From JASHPR01 sp963808705 (lineage in GTDB: Bacteria; Actinomycetota; Actinomycetes; Streptosporangiales; Streptosporangiaceae), in NCBI GenBank assembly GCA_963808705.1, contig CAWEHB010000011.1:148000-211999 (forward strand): a DNA stretch of 64,000 bases, given 5' to 3'. The notes under the pieces were generated by a model that saw only the letters and a list, made by a program, of their open reading frames with translations, did no database searches and had not been told where the DNA came from. Positions 42,213-50,174 of the stretch are shown one piece after another (the stretch's first letter is position 1; each line of letters starts with the position of its first letter). Both the position numbers and the translations under genes were made by a program.

Positions 42213-43514
42213 GTGCCGGATGTGCTGCGACGAGCCCGGGTGACCACGGTGGCGTACTTCGTGGTACTCGGCCTGGCCGACGGCGTGTGGCTGGCCAGGA
42301 TTCCCGCGGTCAAGCAGCACCTGGGCCTGTCCGACGGGCTGCTCGGAGTGGCCCTGCTGGCCGCCCCGGTCGGGCTGGTGATCGTCGCGGCGTTCGCGGA
42401 CCGGCTGATCGACCGGTTCGGCAGCGCGGGGCCCACGGTGGCCGGGGCCGTGGCCATCTCGCTGCTGCCCGTTGCGTTCGGGCTGGCGGGCAGCCTGGGC
42501 GTGCTGATGGCCGCGCTGCTGGTCTACGGCATGGCGGGCGGCCTGATGGATGTGGCGATGAACGCGCAGGCGGTGCGCGTGGAACGCGGGTACCGGGGCC
42601 CGCTGATCAACTCGTTTCACGCGTACTACAGCTTCGGCGGGCTGGCCGGCGCCCTGCTCGGCGGGCTGTTCGCCTGGGTGGGCGTCGGCCCGGCCGTGAC
42701 GTTCGCCGCCGTCGGCGTGCCCCTGGCCGGGCTGGCCGTGCTCGTGCGGCGCGGGCTGCTGCGCGGGCCCGAGGCCCGCGACCGGCCCTCGCCGCCCGCC
42801 CCGCCCGCGCGGGACGGCACGGCCGCGCGGCGCGCGGGCGCCGCCGCCCGCCGGTACGGCACGGCCGTGCGGATCATCGCGCTGGGGGTGCTGGCCTTGT
42901 GCTCCCTGCTCGGCGAGGGCGCCGCGGGCAGTTGGAGCGCCGTCTACCTGCACGACAACCTGGGCACCTCGGCGGCGTTCGCGGCCCTGGGGTACGCGGC
43001 GTTCTCAGTCACCATGGCGACCGGGCGGCTGTTCGGCGACCGGCTGGCCGCCCGGTTCGGCCCGGCCCGGCTGGTCAGCGGGTGCGGCCTGGTGGCCGCG
43101 ATCGGCCTGGCCGGGGCGCTGGCCATCGCCAGCCCCGCCGCGGGGCTGATCGGCTTCGCGCTGTTCGGCGCCGGGCTGTCCAGCACCTTCCCACAGCTGC
43201 TTTCGGCCGCGGGCAACGTCGAGACGTCGCGTTCAGGCACCGGAATTTCCCGGGTGGCGGGGGCCGGGTACCTGGGCCTGCTGTCCGGTCCGGTGCTGAT
43301 CGGGAGCATCGCGAGCCTGGTCGGGCTGCGGCTGGCGCTCGGGGTGCCGCTGGCCGCGGCGCTGTGCCTGGCGGTCGGCGGCTGGGTGGTGACGGCCGGG
43401 GTCAGCTCTTCCGCGCGGGCCGCAGGTCGGCGACCGCGCGGACCAGCAGGTCCAGGCCGAACTCGAAGTCGGCTTCGAAGTCTCGGTTCAAGAGCTCGGC
43501 CGACACGCTCATGA
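42213..43514 (+). CDS. MFS transporter
   Basis: This protein of about 433 residues has 12 predicted helices in two halves of six. Segments LADGVWLARIPAVKQHLGLSDGLLG and NSFHAYYSFGGLAGALLGG resemble the YbjJ/Rv2994-type MFS group. The GTG at 42213 avoids overlap with the divergent gene; longer in-frame starts add charged residues only. The last 35 residues are Arg/Ser-rich and overlap the convergent TetR gene by 113 bases. The adjacent TetR gene suggests regulated export. Substrate unknown. Confidence 0.82.
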   Translation: MPDVLRRARVTTVAYFVVLGLADGVWLARIPAVKQHLGLSDGLLGVALLAAPVGLVIVAAFADRLIDRFGSAGPTVAGAVAISLLPVAFGLAGSLGVLMAALLVYGMAGGLMDVAMNAQAVRVERGYRGPLINSFHAYYSFGGLAGALLGGLFAWVGVGPAVTFAAVGVPLAGLAVLVRRGLLRGPEARDRPSPPAPPARDGTAARRAGAAARRYGTAVRIIALGVLALCSLLGEGAAGSWSAVYLHDNLGTSAAFAALGYAAFSVTMATGRLFGDRLAARFGPARLVSGCGLVAAIGLAGALAIASPAAGLIGFALFGAGLSSTFPQLLSAAGNVETSRSGTGISRVAGAGYLGLLSGPVLIGSIASLVGLRLALGVPLAAALCLAVGGWVVTAGVSSSARAAGRRPRGPAGPGRTRSRLRSLGSRARPTRS

Positions 43515-44055
43515 CCTGCGGGAACTCGTCCGGGTCCAGGAACGGCCGGTCGGCCGCGAGGACGGCCGGGTCCCGGCCCAGGGGGCGCTGCGGTTCGAGG
43601 CCGGGGGTCACGCCCACCTCGCGCACCAGCGTGCCGGCGACGAAGGCGACGAAGGCGCGCACCACCCGGACCGCGTCCGCGCCGCTGAACCCCGCGCTCC
43701 GGAGCGTGGCCAGCGCGTGCTCTATGGGCCGCAGCGTGGCCGCCGAGTCGACCGGGCGGCTCACCACGACCATCGTGGACCGGGGATAGACGCGGGCTAC
43801 CTGCCAGAACGCGCGCGCCTGGGCGCGGATCTGCTCCTCCCAGCTGGTGCCGGGCTCGGTGGTGAAGTCGATGCCGGATAGGACCCGCTCGGCCACCCCG
43901 TCGAGCAGTGCCGCCTTGCTGGGCACGTAGTCGTAGAGCGACATGACCCCGGTGCCGAGCTCGCTGGCGATGCGGCGCATGGAGACCGCGTCGGCTCCCT
44001 CCCGCTCGATCAGCTCGACGGCAGCGGTGATGATCCGCTCACGGGTCAGCTGCAT
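43402..44055 (-). CDS. TetR family transcriptional regulator
   Basis: This 217-residue protein has an N-terminal TetR helix-turn-helix (RERIITAAVELIEREGADAVSMRRIA; GVMSLYDYVPSKAALLDGV) and a C-terminal domain of the TetR_C type (RPIEHALATLRSAGFSGADAV). The ATG at 44055 lies 6 nt after TACCTT (minus strand, 44062-44067), a leaderless start. It probably represses the convergent MFS gene or itself. Confidence 0.88.
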   Translation of the reverse strand: MQLTRERIITAAVELIEREGADAVSMRRIASELGTGVMSLYDYVPSKAALLDGVAERVLSGIDFTTEPGTSWEEQIRAQARAFWQVARVYPRSTMVVVSRPVDSAATLRPIEHALATLRSAGFSGADAVRVVRAFVAFVAGTLVREVGVTPGLEPQRPLGRDPAVLAADRPFLDPDEFPQVMSVSAELLNRDFEADFEFGLDLLVRAVADLRPARKS

Positions 44056-44155
44056 AGGATCAAGGTACCCAGTTGACCGGGCCGGTTGGTGCACCCGGGC
44101 CAAGACTCACCAGGTGAGCGGCCGGGGCGCGATCACGGTCGCCGGGCCGGCCTCA

Positions 44156-44161
44156 TACGGT
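44156..44161 (+). promoter_or_regulatory. -10 box of leaderless DUF2630 gene promoter
   Basis: TACGGT lies 7 nt before the ATG at 44169. Confidence 0.45.
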
Positions 44162-44168
44162 AGGTGGC

Positions 44169-44414
44169 ATGGACGACAAGGAAATCCTCGGGCATATCGA
44201 CGAGCTCATCCAGACCGAGCACGAGCTGCGGGCCAAGCTGGCCGCGGGTGAGCTGTCCAGCCGCGAGGAGCAGGCCCGGCTGAAAGCCACCGAGGAGTCG
44301 CTCGACCAGTGCTGGGACCTGCTGCGGCAGCGTCGCGCCCGGCGCGAGTTCGGCGAGGACGAGGAGGAGTCGGCGTCGCGCCCGGCTTCCGAGGTGGAGG
44401 GATACCTGCAGTAG
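44169..44414 (+). CDS. DUF2630 family protein
   Basis: This 81-residue, highly charged, helical protein matches DUF2630 (ILGHIDELIQTEHELRAKL; RLKATEESLDQCWDLLRQRRARREFG). It is predicted to form a short helical hairpin or coiled coil. Function unknown; common in actinobacteria. Confidence 0.8.
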   Translation: MDDKEILGHIDELIQTEHELRAKLAAGELSSREEQARLKATEESLDQCWDLLRQRRARREFGEDEEESASRPASEVEGYLQ

Positions 44415-44477
44415 CGGCGCTGGTCGCCCCGGTCAGTGCTAGCCCGGGGGGACGGCCCCCCGGAGCCCCCCGGTCAG

Positions 44478-44483
44478 TAGGCT
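44478..44483 (+). promoter_or_regulatory. -10 box of leaderless FAH-family/gltX promoter
   Basis: TAGGCT lies 7 nt before the GTG at 44491. Confidence 0.5.
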
Positions 44484-44490
44484 CTGACAC

Positions 44491-45315
44491 GTGCGCATCG
44501 CAAGGTTTGCCCACGGCAGCGAGGTCGGCTACGGGATCGTGGAGGACGTCCAGCCGGACGGCGCCGGCGCCGGCGCCGTCCCGGATCCTGACGGGCTCGT
44601 GGTGGCCGAGGTGCTCGGGCATCCGTTCGGGATCGGGGACGAGTCCGTGCGCCTCACCGGCTCCCGCTACCCGCTCGCCGACGTGCGGCTGCTCGCGCCC
44701 GTCCTGCCCAGCAAGGTGGTCGCGATCGGGCGGAACTACGCCGACCACGTGCGCGAGATGGGCAACGAGCCGCCCGCCGAGCCGGTGATCTTCCTGAAGC
44801 CGTCGACGGCGGTCATCGGGCCGCGCGACCCCATCGCCTACCCGGTCCAGCTGTCCGACCGGGTCGATTTCGAGGGCGAGCTGGCCGTGGTCATCGGCAG
44901 GCTCTGCCGCGAGGTGCCCGCCGCCCGGGTACCCGAGGTGATCTTCGGCTACACCTGCGCCAACGACGTCACCGCGCGTGACCTGCAGGCCCGGGACGGG
45001 CAGTGGGCGCGAGCCAAGGGGTTCGACACGTTCTGCCCGCTCGGGCCGTGGATCCAGACCGACCTCGACCCGGCCGACCTCGAGCTGACCACGGTCGTGA
45101 ACGGCGAGATCCGGCAGAACGCGCGGACCTCGCAGCTGTTGCACGACGTGACCGCGCTGGTCGCCTACGTCAGCGCCGTGATGACGCTGCTGCCCGGCGA
45201 CGTGCTGCTGACCGGCACGCCGGCCGGGGTCGGCCCGCTCAAGGAGGGCGACGAGGTGTCGGTCACGATAGAAAACATCGGAACGCTCACCAACGGGGTA
45301 ATCAACCGTGACTGA
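44491..45315 (+). CDS. fumarylacetoacetate hydrolase family protein
   Basis: This 274-residue protein has a C-terminal FAH domain with metal ligands in DFEGELAVVIGR and GYTCANDVTARDLQ, plus the conserved AIGRNYADHVREMGN and LLTGTPAGVGPLKEGD. Family members hydrolyse or decarboxylate 2-oxo acids such as oxaloacetate enol and acylpyruvates. The same gene precedes gltX in M. tuberculosis (Rv2993c, from memory). It overlaps the gltX start by 8 bases, so the two are coupled. Confidence 0.88.
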   Translation: MRIARFAHGSEVGYGIVEDVQPDGAGAGAVPDPDGLVVAEVLGHPFGIGDESVRLTGSRYPLADVRLLAPVLPSKVVAIGRNYADHVREMGNEPPAEPVIFLKPSTAVIGPRDPIAYPVQLSDRVDFEGELAVVIGRLCREVPAARVPEVIFGYTCANDVTARDLQARDGQWARAKGFDTFCPLGPWIQTDLDPADLELTTVVNGEIRQNARTSQLLHDVTALVAYVSAVMTLLPGDVLLTGTPAGVGPLKEGDEVSVTIENIGTLTNGVINRD

Positions 45316-46831
45316 CGAAGCTGGCCCGGAGAGACGACCCTCCGGAGCCCCTGGCGAACGGCCAGTGAGGGTGCGCTTCGCGCCGTCCCCGAGCGGGGAC
45401 CTGCACGTCGGCAACATCCGCACCGCGCTGTTCGACTGGGCGTTCGCGAGGCACACCGGCGGGACCTTCGTGCTGCGGATCGAGGACACCGACCAGTCCC
45501 GGGTGCGGCCCGCCTACATCGAGTCGGCCCTGGAGACGTTGCGCTGGCTGGGCCTGGACTGGGACGAGGGACCGGAGGTCGGCGGCCCCTACGGCCCCTA
45601 CCTGCAGAGCCAGCGGATGGCGAGCTACGAGGACTGGATCGCGAAGTTCCTGGAGTCCGGGCACGCCTACTGGTGCTACTGCACGCCGGAGGAACTGGCC
45701 GCGCGCCGGGCGGCGGCCCGCGCGGGCTCCGGCGGGCCCAGCGGGTACGACCTGCACTGCCGCCACCTGACCCCCGAGCAGGTCGCCGAATACCAGGCCG
45801 AGGGCAGGCGACCGGTGGTGCGCATGCGGATGCCCGAAGGCTCGACCACGTTCACCGACCTGGTCCGGGGCGAGATCACCATCGACAATGCCAACGTGCC
45901 CGACTTCGTGCTCGCCCGGGCCAACGGCAGCCCGCTCTACACGCTGGCCGTGGCGGTCGACGACGTGCTGATGAAGATGACCCATATCGTGCGCGGGGAC
46001 GACCTGCTGTCCTCGACGCCGCGGCAGCTTGCCGTGTACCGCGCGATGGGAGTCCCGGAGCCGGAGTTCCCGGTCTTCGCCCACCTGCCGTTCGTGCTGG
46101 GGCTCGAGGGTGAGAAGCTCGGCAAGCGCTACGGTGCCGCGTCGATCAGCTACTACCGCGACAAGGGGTTCCTGCCTGAGGCGCTCGATAACTACCTGGC
46201 GCTGCTCGGCTGGTCGCCGGGGGACAACCGGGAGCTGGTCACGCTGGACGAGATGGCCGCCGAGTTCGACCTGGCCAAGGTCAACAAGAACCCGGCCCGG
46301 TTCGACGTGCGCAAGCTCGAGGCGATCAACGGCGACAAGATCAGGGAGCTTGGCCCGGCCGATTTCGTCCAGCGGATCATGCCGTTCCTGCAGCGGGCCC
46401 GGCTGGTCGGCGACCCGCCGAGCGCCGGGCAGGCCGCGGTGGTCGACGCGGCCGCGCCGCTGATCCAGGGGCGGATCTCGAAGCTGAGCGACGCCCCGGG
46501 CATGCTGGGCTTCCTGCTGGTGGACGAGGGCACGTTCGCCGTCGACCCGGAGGATGCCGGCCGGTCGCTCGGGCCCGACGCGGTACCCGTGCTCGAGACC
46601 GCGCGGGACGCGCTGGCCGGCCTCGGGTCATGGACCGCCGAGGCGATCCGGGACGCGCTGCAGGCGGCTCTGGTCGACGGGCTGGGACTGAAACCCCGGG
46701 CCGCGTTCAGCGGGGCGGTCCGGGTCGCGATCACCGGACGCCGCGTCGGGCCGCCTCTGTTCGAGTCGATCGAGCTACTCGGCAAGGAGCGGACCCTCGA
46801 CCGCCTGGCCCAGGCCGCCGCCCAGCCGTGA
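45308..46831 (+). CDS. gltX: glutamyl-tRNA synthetase
   Basis: This 507-residue class I synthetase has RFAPSPSGDLHVGNIRTALF (HIGH as HVGN) and KMSKS as KLGKRYG (about residue 260), with a normal C-terminal anticodon-binding domain. As the organism has gatCAB and no GlnRS in the window, this is presumably a non-discriminating enzyme that also charges tRNA-Gln with Glu. tRNA-Gln and tRNA-Glu genes follow within 1 kb. Confidence 0.96.
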   Translation: MTDEAGPERRPSGAPGERPVRVRFAPSPSGDLHVGNIRTALFDWAFARHTGGTFVLRIEDTDQSRVRPAYIESALETLRWLGLDWDEGPEVGGPYGPYLQSQRMASYEDWIAKFLESGHAYWCYCTPEELAARRAAARAGSGGPSGYDLHCRHLTPEQVAEYQAEGRRPVVRMRMPEGSTTFTDLVRGEITIDNANVPDFVLARANGSPLYTLAVAVDDVLMKMTHIVRGDDLLSSTPRQLAVYRAMGVPEPEFPVFAHLPFVLGLEGEKLGKRYGAASISYYRDKGFLPEALDNYLALLGWSPGDNRELVTLDEMAAEFDLAKVNKNPARFDVRKLEAINGDKIRELGPADFVQRIMPFLQRARLVGDPPSAGQAAVVDAAAPLIQGRISKLSDAPGMLGFLLVDEGTFAVDPEDAGRSLGPDAVPVLETARDALAGLGSWTAEAIRDALQAALVDGLGLKPRAAFSGAVRVAITGRRVGPPLFESIELLGKERTLDRLAQAAAQP

Positions 46832-46940
46832 TCCCCCTGGCCGGCATTCATGATCGTGGTTGATCGGCTGCGAATCGCGGTCACCAATCCACCACGATCA
46901 TGGACCGCGGCCCTGCGGCCAGCCGTGATCCCCTTGGCCG
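46822..46940. repeat. small repeat element after gltX: 22-bp direct repeats around an inverted repeat
   Basis: The 22-bp sequence starting CCAGCCGTGATCCCC (46822-46843, containing the gltX stop) recurs with one mismatch at 46919-46940. Between them lie 12-bp inverted arms CATGATCGTGGT (46849-46860) and ACCACGATCATG (46891-46902). The right arm sequence also occurs upstream of mnmA (CCACGATCATGGA, 16621-16633). This looks like a miniature mobile or REP-type unit. Confidence 0.6.
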
Positions 46941-46964
46941 CCGCGTCCGCACTTCGGCTACACT
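46934..46964 (+). promoter_or_regulatory. candidate tRNA-Gln promoter
   Basis: TTGGCC (46934-46939) and TACACT (46959-46964) are separated by 19 bases, 55 bases before the mature tRNA-Gln end. Confidence 0.4.
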
Positions 46965-47019
46965 GCACTGGCGCGTCCGGACTCCCGCGGCGCGTCCGGG
47001 TGTCGCTGACCCGGTCCCA

Positions 47020-47091
47020 TGGGGTATGGGGTAATTGGCAGCCCGACGGGTTCTGGCCCCGTTAGTCTAGGTTCGAGTCCTGGTACCCCAG
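47020..47091 (+). tRNA. tRNA-Gln (anticodon CTG)
   Basis: This is a 72-base cloverleaf. Acceptor TGGGGTA pairs with TACCCCA, the anticodon loop TTCTGGC gives CTG, and the T arm contains GGTTCGAGTCC. CCA is not encoded. It is presumably charged with Glu by GltX and amidated by GatCAB. Confidence 0.93.
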
Positions 47092-47104
47092 CGACGTTAT
47101 CGAC

Positions 47105-47137
47105 AACGCGGATGCCGCAGCAGGCGGCATCCGCGTT
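47105..47137 (+). terminator. perfect 14-bp hairpin after tRNA-Gln
   Basis: AACGCGGATGCCGC (47105-47118) and GCGGCATCCGCGTT (47124-47137) pair perfectly across a 5-base loop, 14 bases after the tRNA. No long T-run follows, which is common in GC-rich actinobacteria. Confidence 0.75.
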
Positions 47138-47183
47138 CGTGCTCTTCCAGGCCGGACCGCGGCGCCCGCCGCGGCCCCTCCGC

Positions 47184-47486
47184 TCAGATCCAGCGGCGCC
47201 GGCGGCGGCTGCGGCCCCGGCCAGGCTCCAGCCTGGTCACCCGCAGCAGCACCAGCAGGATGATGGCGCCGACGATCGACCAGAGCAGCCCGGTGAGGTG
47301 GAACTGGCTCACGGTCAGGGTGTGGAATTCGACCAGGTTCGCCACGAACCCGCCGATGAACGACCCCACGACACCAAGGATGATGGTGCCGAGCAGGCCG
47401 ATGGGATCACGGCCGGGAACCACCAGCCGGGCGACGGCGCCCGCGATGAGGCCGATGATCAGCAGGACGACAATGAACGTCAACAT
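47184..47486 (-). CDS. GlsB/YeaQ/YmgE family membrane protein
   Basis: This 100-residue protein has three hydrophobic segments (MLTFIVVLLIIGLIAGAVAR; LLGTIILGVVGSFIGGFVAN; LLWSIVGAIILLVLLRV) and the family motif ARLVVPGRDPIGLLGT, followed by a basic Arg-rich tail. It belongs to the transglycosylase-associated / stress-response group and its biochemical role is unknown. The ATG at 47486 starts the conserved part. An ATG at 47519 would add 11 residues. It lies on the opposite strand between the two tRNA genes. Confidence 0.8.
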   Translation of the reverse strand: MLTFIVVLLIIGLIAGAVARLVVPGRDPIGLLGTIILGVVGSFIGGFVANLVEFHTLTVSQFHLTGLLWSIVGAIILLVLLRVTRLEPGRGRSRRRRRWI

Positions 47487-47585
47487 GCCAGTGTTAACTA
47501 CCCAGCTACCGCGAAACATGCAAAGGATCTTGATTCGAGCTGCCGCCGGAACGCCCGCCGCGGCGGCCGCGGCGTCGGGGCGCCG

Positions 47586-47616
47586 TTTGGCGCCGCTCCG
47601 CGAGGTACGCTAGCCT
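47586..47616 (+). promoter_or_regulatory. candidate tRNA-Glu promoter
   Basis: TTGGCG (47586-47591) and TAGCCT (47611-47616), or TACGCT (47606-47611), precede tRNA-Glu by about 90 bases. Confidence 0.35.
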
Positions 47617-47704
47617 TGGTACCCGGCTGGGGCTGGAGCCCCAGTCAGTTTTCTGCTCACGGTTGGGCCGCAGGATATGGTGTTGCGCGGTCCACGTGGT
47701 ACCT

Positions 47705-47777
47705 GGCCCCGTCGTCTAGCGGCCCAGGACGCCGCCCTCTCAAGGCGGTAGCGCCGGTTCAAATCCGGTCGGGGCTA
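47705..47777 (+). tRNA. tRNA-Glu (anticodon CTC)
   Basis: This is a 73-base cloverleaf. Acceptor GGCCCCG pairs with CGGGGCT (first pair G-U), the D stem is GTCT/GGAC, anticodon stem GCCGCC/GGCGGT carries loop CTCTCAA with CTC, and the T arm GCCGG/CCGGT has loop TTCAAAT. CCA is not encoded. Confidence 0.92.
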
Positions 47778-47798
47778 CACAGGAAGTAGCTGGTGAAG

Positions 47799-47827
47799 GG
47801 CCTGATCGCCGGGACGGCGGTCGGGTC
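47799..47827 (+). terminator. terminator hairpin of tRNA-Glu
   Basis: GGCCTGATCGCC (47799-47810) pairs through 12 positions, with G-U pairs, with GGCGGTCGGGTC (47816-47827), followed by CTTGATCATT. A nearly identical unit stands at 48071. Confidence 0.75.
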
Positions 47828-48002
47828 CTTGATCATTCGTAGGGCAGAATGTGGGCGCAACCGGCCATCAGAGGGTGGTACGGGCACCCACGAATCGGCC
47901 CTCAAGGGCATCCTTGGCAGGCGAGGGGGAGTTGATTTGAACCCAAGGGCCGACGCGTCCGGTCAGCGGGCTGGAGGCGTCAGACATGTGAACGATGCCA
48001 CG

Positions 48003-48050
48003 CTGGGCTCATAAAACCCAAAGGTCGCGGGTTCAAATCCCGCCCCGCTA
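48003..48050 (+). pseudogene. 3' half of a tRNA-Met(CAT), degenerate; possible attachment-site scar
   Basis: CTGGGCTCATAA (anticodon CAT at 48010-48012) is followed by a 2-base insertion, then CCCAAAGGTC, an intact T arm (GCGGG TTCAAAT CCCGC, 48027-48043) and an acceptor 3' strand (CCCGCTA, 48044-48050). The matching acceptor 5' strand and D arm are absent upstream. Integrases that target tRNA genes leave just such 3' fragments. Alternatively it is a decayed tRNA gene. Confidence 0.65.
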
Positions 48051-48070
48051 CTAGGAAGTCCAGGTCAAGG

Positions 48071-48103
48071 GGCCTGATCGCCAAGACGGCGGTCGGGCCT
48101 TTT
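48071..48103 (+). terminator. duplicated terminator after the tRNA-Met fragment
   Basis: GGCCTGATCGCC (48071-48082) pairs with GGCGGTCGGGCC (48088-48099), followed by TTTT. With its flanks (48048-48117) it is about 80% identical to the sequence following tRNA-Glu (47775-47843). Confidence 0.75.
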
Positions 48104-48611
48104 GATCGTCCGTTGGCGGCTCGTTGGCGGAACGTGCCCCGACAGATGCCCGAAACGCGGCACGTTGCGCCAGGAATTGGCTTGAAACGGCATCGGCGGA
48201 CGGCCGACTGGCGTCGTGAGAGGTTGTGAGGCCCTCCCAGACGAGGGCCTGCTTCCGCTGCTGCGGCCCCGTTGACACGGCAGGTTCTGTCAAGGTTCCA
48301 GGTGCGGAGCACTTGCCGAAGGCAACCCGAAGGGCCGGGGCCTTGACGGGTTCTGCCGGGCCATTGGACAATCGGCAGTCGGGGAGGAGGACCGGCCTCA
48401 GCCGGGGCTCTTTTCGCAGGTCACCGTTACGGGAAATGTGGGGTCTTCTGTCGTAGAGAAGAGGAGCCTGAAGCTTCCGGACTTGACGATCCGCTGCCGA
48501 AGCCTCCAGGAGATCTCTTCGCGGGTGGACGGCTATCGGGCAAGTGCCGATTGACCTTCACCTGGCCGTCGGTGGCGGCGGCTGGAGGCCCAGCTAGGGC
48601 GGGGAGTCGGC
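48104..48611. other. 508-base region between the tRNA scar and the TIR gene
   Basis: No supported gene. Short frames here have no credible starts or codon bias. The promoter of the TIR-STAND operon must lie in its right part; GGGGAG precedes the ATG at 48612. Confidence 0.4.
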
Positions 48612-50174
48612 ATGAACGGTCCGAAGGTGTTCGTCTCACACACCACACGGGACCTACGTGATCATGCTTTTGCTCATGCCCTAGCCAGCGAACTGCGTGC
48701 TCTCGGCGCCGACGTCTGGATCGCGCCGGATAATATCCCGGCGGGCCAAGAATGGGAACCGGAGATCGTCCAGGCGATCCTCGACCACTGCACGCACTTC
48801 CTAGTGATCCTCTCGGCAGCGTCGACTGCGGCAAGCTGGGTACTGCGGGAGATCAGCATGGCGGCCGAGCGGCGACGCCGGGACCCGTCGTTCACGGTTC
48901 TGCCGATGCCGGTGGGTGCGCTCGCGAATTTTCCTGAACGGGAGTTCCTCGACACGTTCCAGGTAGTGCCCTATTCCCCGGATCCTGTGGTCACGGCACG
49001 TCTTGTCGGGGAAGTGATGGGCCTTCATGCATCGGCGGGCCCGCACAGGTCCTTGATCGATGAGAAGACTGCAGGCTTTGTCGGCCGGGCCCACGTCTTC
49101 GCAGCGATCGAGGAGTTCTTCCGGGACAACGATCGCGGTCATGTGGTGATTCAAGGGGAACCCGGGATTGGCAAGAGCGCGATCCTGGCGGAGTTCGTCC
49201 GTAGGACCGGGTGCGTCGCCCATTTCAACGACCGGTCGGTCAACATTGTGTCTGCGGAGCAGTTTCTGGACGACGTCTGCGATCAGCTGACGGCCCGGTA
49301 CGGTACCGGATCGTCGCTTGCTGGGCGTTCGCAACGGGATGGGGCGTACCTCGGTCACCTGCTGGACGTGGCGAGCGGCCGACGGGCGACGGACGAGCGC
49401 GTCGTGCTGGCTGTGGATGCGCTCGACGAGGCTGGTCCACATGCCGCGCCCGACGGGGCCAACGTATTGTGCTTGCCCTCAGTGCTGCCGCCGGGGGTCT
49501 ACTTGGTGCTCACTAATCGGCCGACGCTCGACCTGCCGCTGGTCGTTGACGGTCCGTACTTGCGGTACGACCTAATGGCGTATCCAGCGGAGAACCGCCG
49601 AGACGCCGAGTCGTACATCGCGGCTGCCCTGCGCCGTCCGGGAGTCCGTGAGTGGGCGGACCAAGTCGGCGTCGCTGATGACGAGCTGATGTCGACCTTG
49701 CTCGAGAAAAGCGACAGCAACTTCATGTATCTGCGGTATGTCTTGGTCGACATGGAGCATGGCCGGTTCGCCGACCGGCCCATCGGCTCTCTGCCCGAGC
49801 AATTGGAGGGTTACTACGAGGATCATTGGCGCAGGATGGGCATGACGGCGAGGCCCTTGCCGCGGGCCAAGGTCAGAATTATCTATGTTTTGTGCGAGAT
49901 GCAGCGGCCGGTCTCGCGTGAGCTGCTGGCGAAGATGGCGAGCACACTCGAGCTGGAACTCGACGAACTGACCGTGCAGGAGGTACTCGACGAGTGGCAT
50001 CCATTCCTGCGCACGGATACGGGCCAAGGCTCCGCTCTTTATAGTCTCTACCACGCAAGCTTCCGCGATTTCCTGCACCGCCGGGACACTGTGCAAGCCG
50101 CCGGGGTCTCGCTTCGACGGCTCCACGGCGATATAGCGGAAACGATCGAGGCCGAGTTGTTCACCGATGTCTGA
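48612..50174 (+). CDS. TIR-domain STAND NTPase
   Basis: In this 520-residue protein, residues 3-115 form a TIR domain (KVFVSHTTRD at the first strand; ALGADVWIAPDNIPAG-like box; SWVLREISMA with candidate NADase Glu80). Residues about 154-310 form an AAA/NACHT-like NTPase: FVGR (156-159), Walker A GEPGIGKS (182-189), Walker B VVLAVDALDE (264-273) and TNRP (301-304). A helical/winged-helix region follows. The protein ends before any sensor repeats; instead the next gene overlaps it by 8 bases and carries them. TIR domains in such proteins usually deplete NAD on activation. Codon use and GC are lower than in neighbours. Confidence 0.88.
   Translation: MNGPKVFVSHTTRDLRDHAFAHALASELRALGADVWIAPDNIPAGQEWEPEIVQAILDHCTHFLVILSAASTAASWVLREISMAAERRRRDPSFTVLPMPVGALANFPEREFLDTFQVVPYSPDPVVTARLVGEVMGLHASAGPHRSLIDEKTAGFVGRAHVFAAIEEFFRDNDRGHVVIQGEPGIGKSAILAEFVRRTGCVAHFNDRSVNIVSAEQFLDDVCDQLTARYGTGSSLAGRSQRDGAYLGHLLDVASGRRATDERVVLAVDALDEAGPHAAPDGANVLCLPSVLPPGVYLVLTNRPTLDLPLVVDGPYLRYDLMAYPAENRRDAESYIAAALRRPGVREWADQVGVADDELMSTLLEKSDSNFMYLRYVLVDMEHGRFADRPIGSLPEQLEGYYEDHWRRMGMTARPLPRAKVRIIYVLCEMQRPVSRELLAKMASTLELELDELTVQEVLDEWHPFLRTDTGQGSALYSLYHASFRDFLHRRDTVQAAGVSLRRLHGDIAETIEAELFTDV

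Noticed and set aside
47980..48312. 110-residue minus-strand ORF containing RDLNPRPLGF
   Set aside because: That string is what results from translating the antisense of a tRNA-Met; it only confirms the tRNA fragment.
48104..48611. integrase remnant beside the tRNA-Met fragment
   Set aside because: None of the frames shows the catalytic Arg/Tyr motifs of a tyrosine recombinase or a serine recombinase signature.
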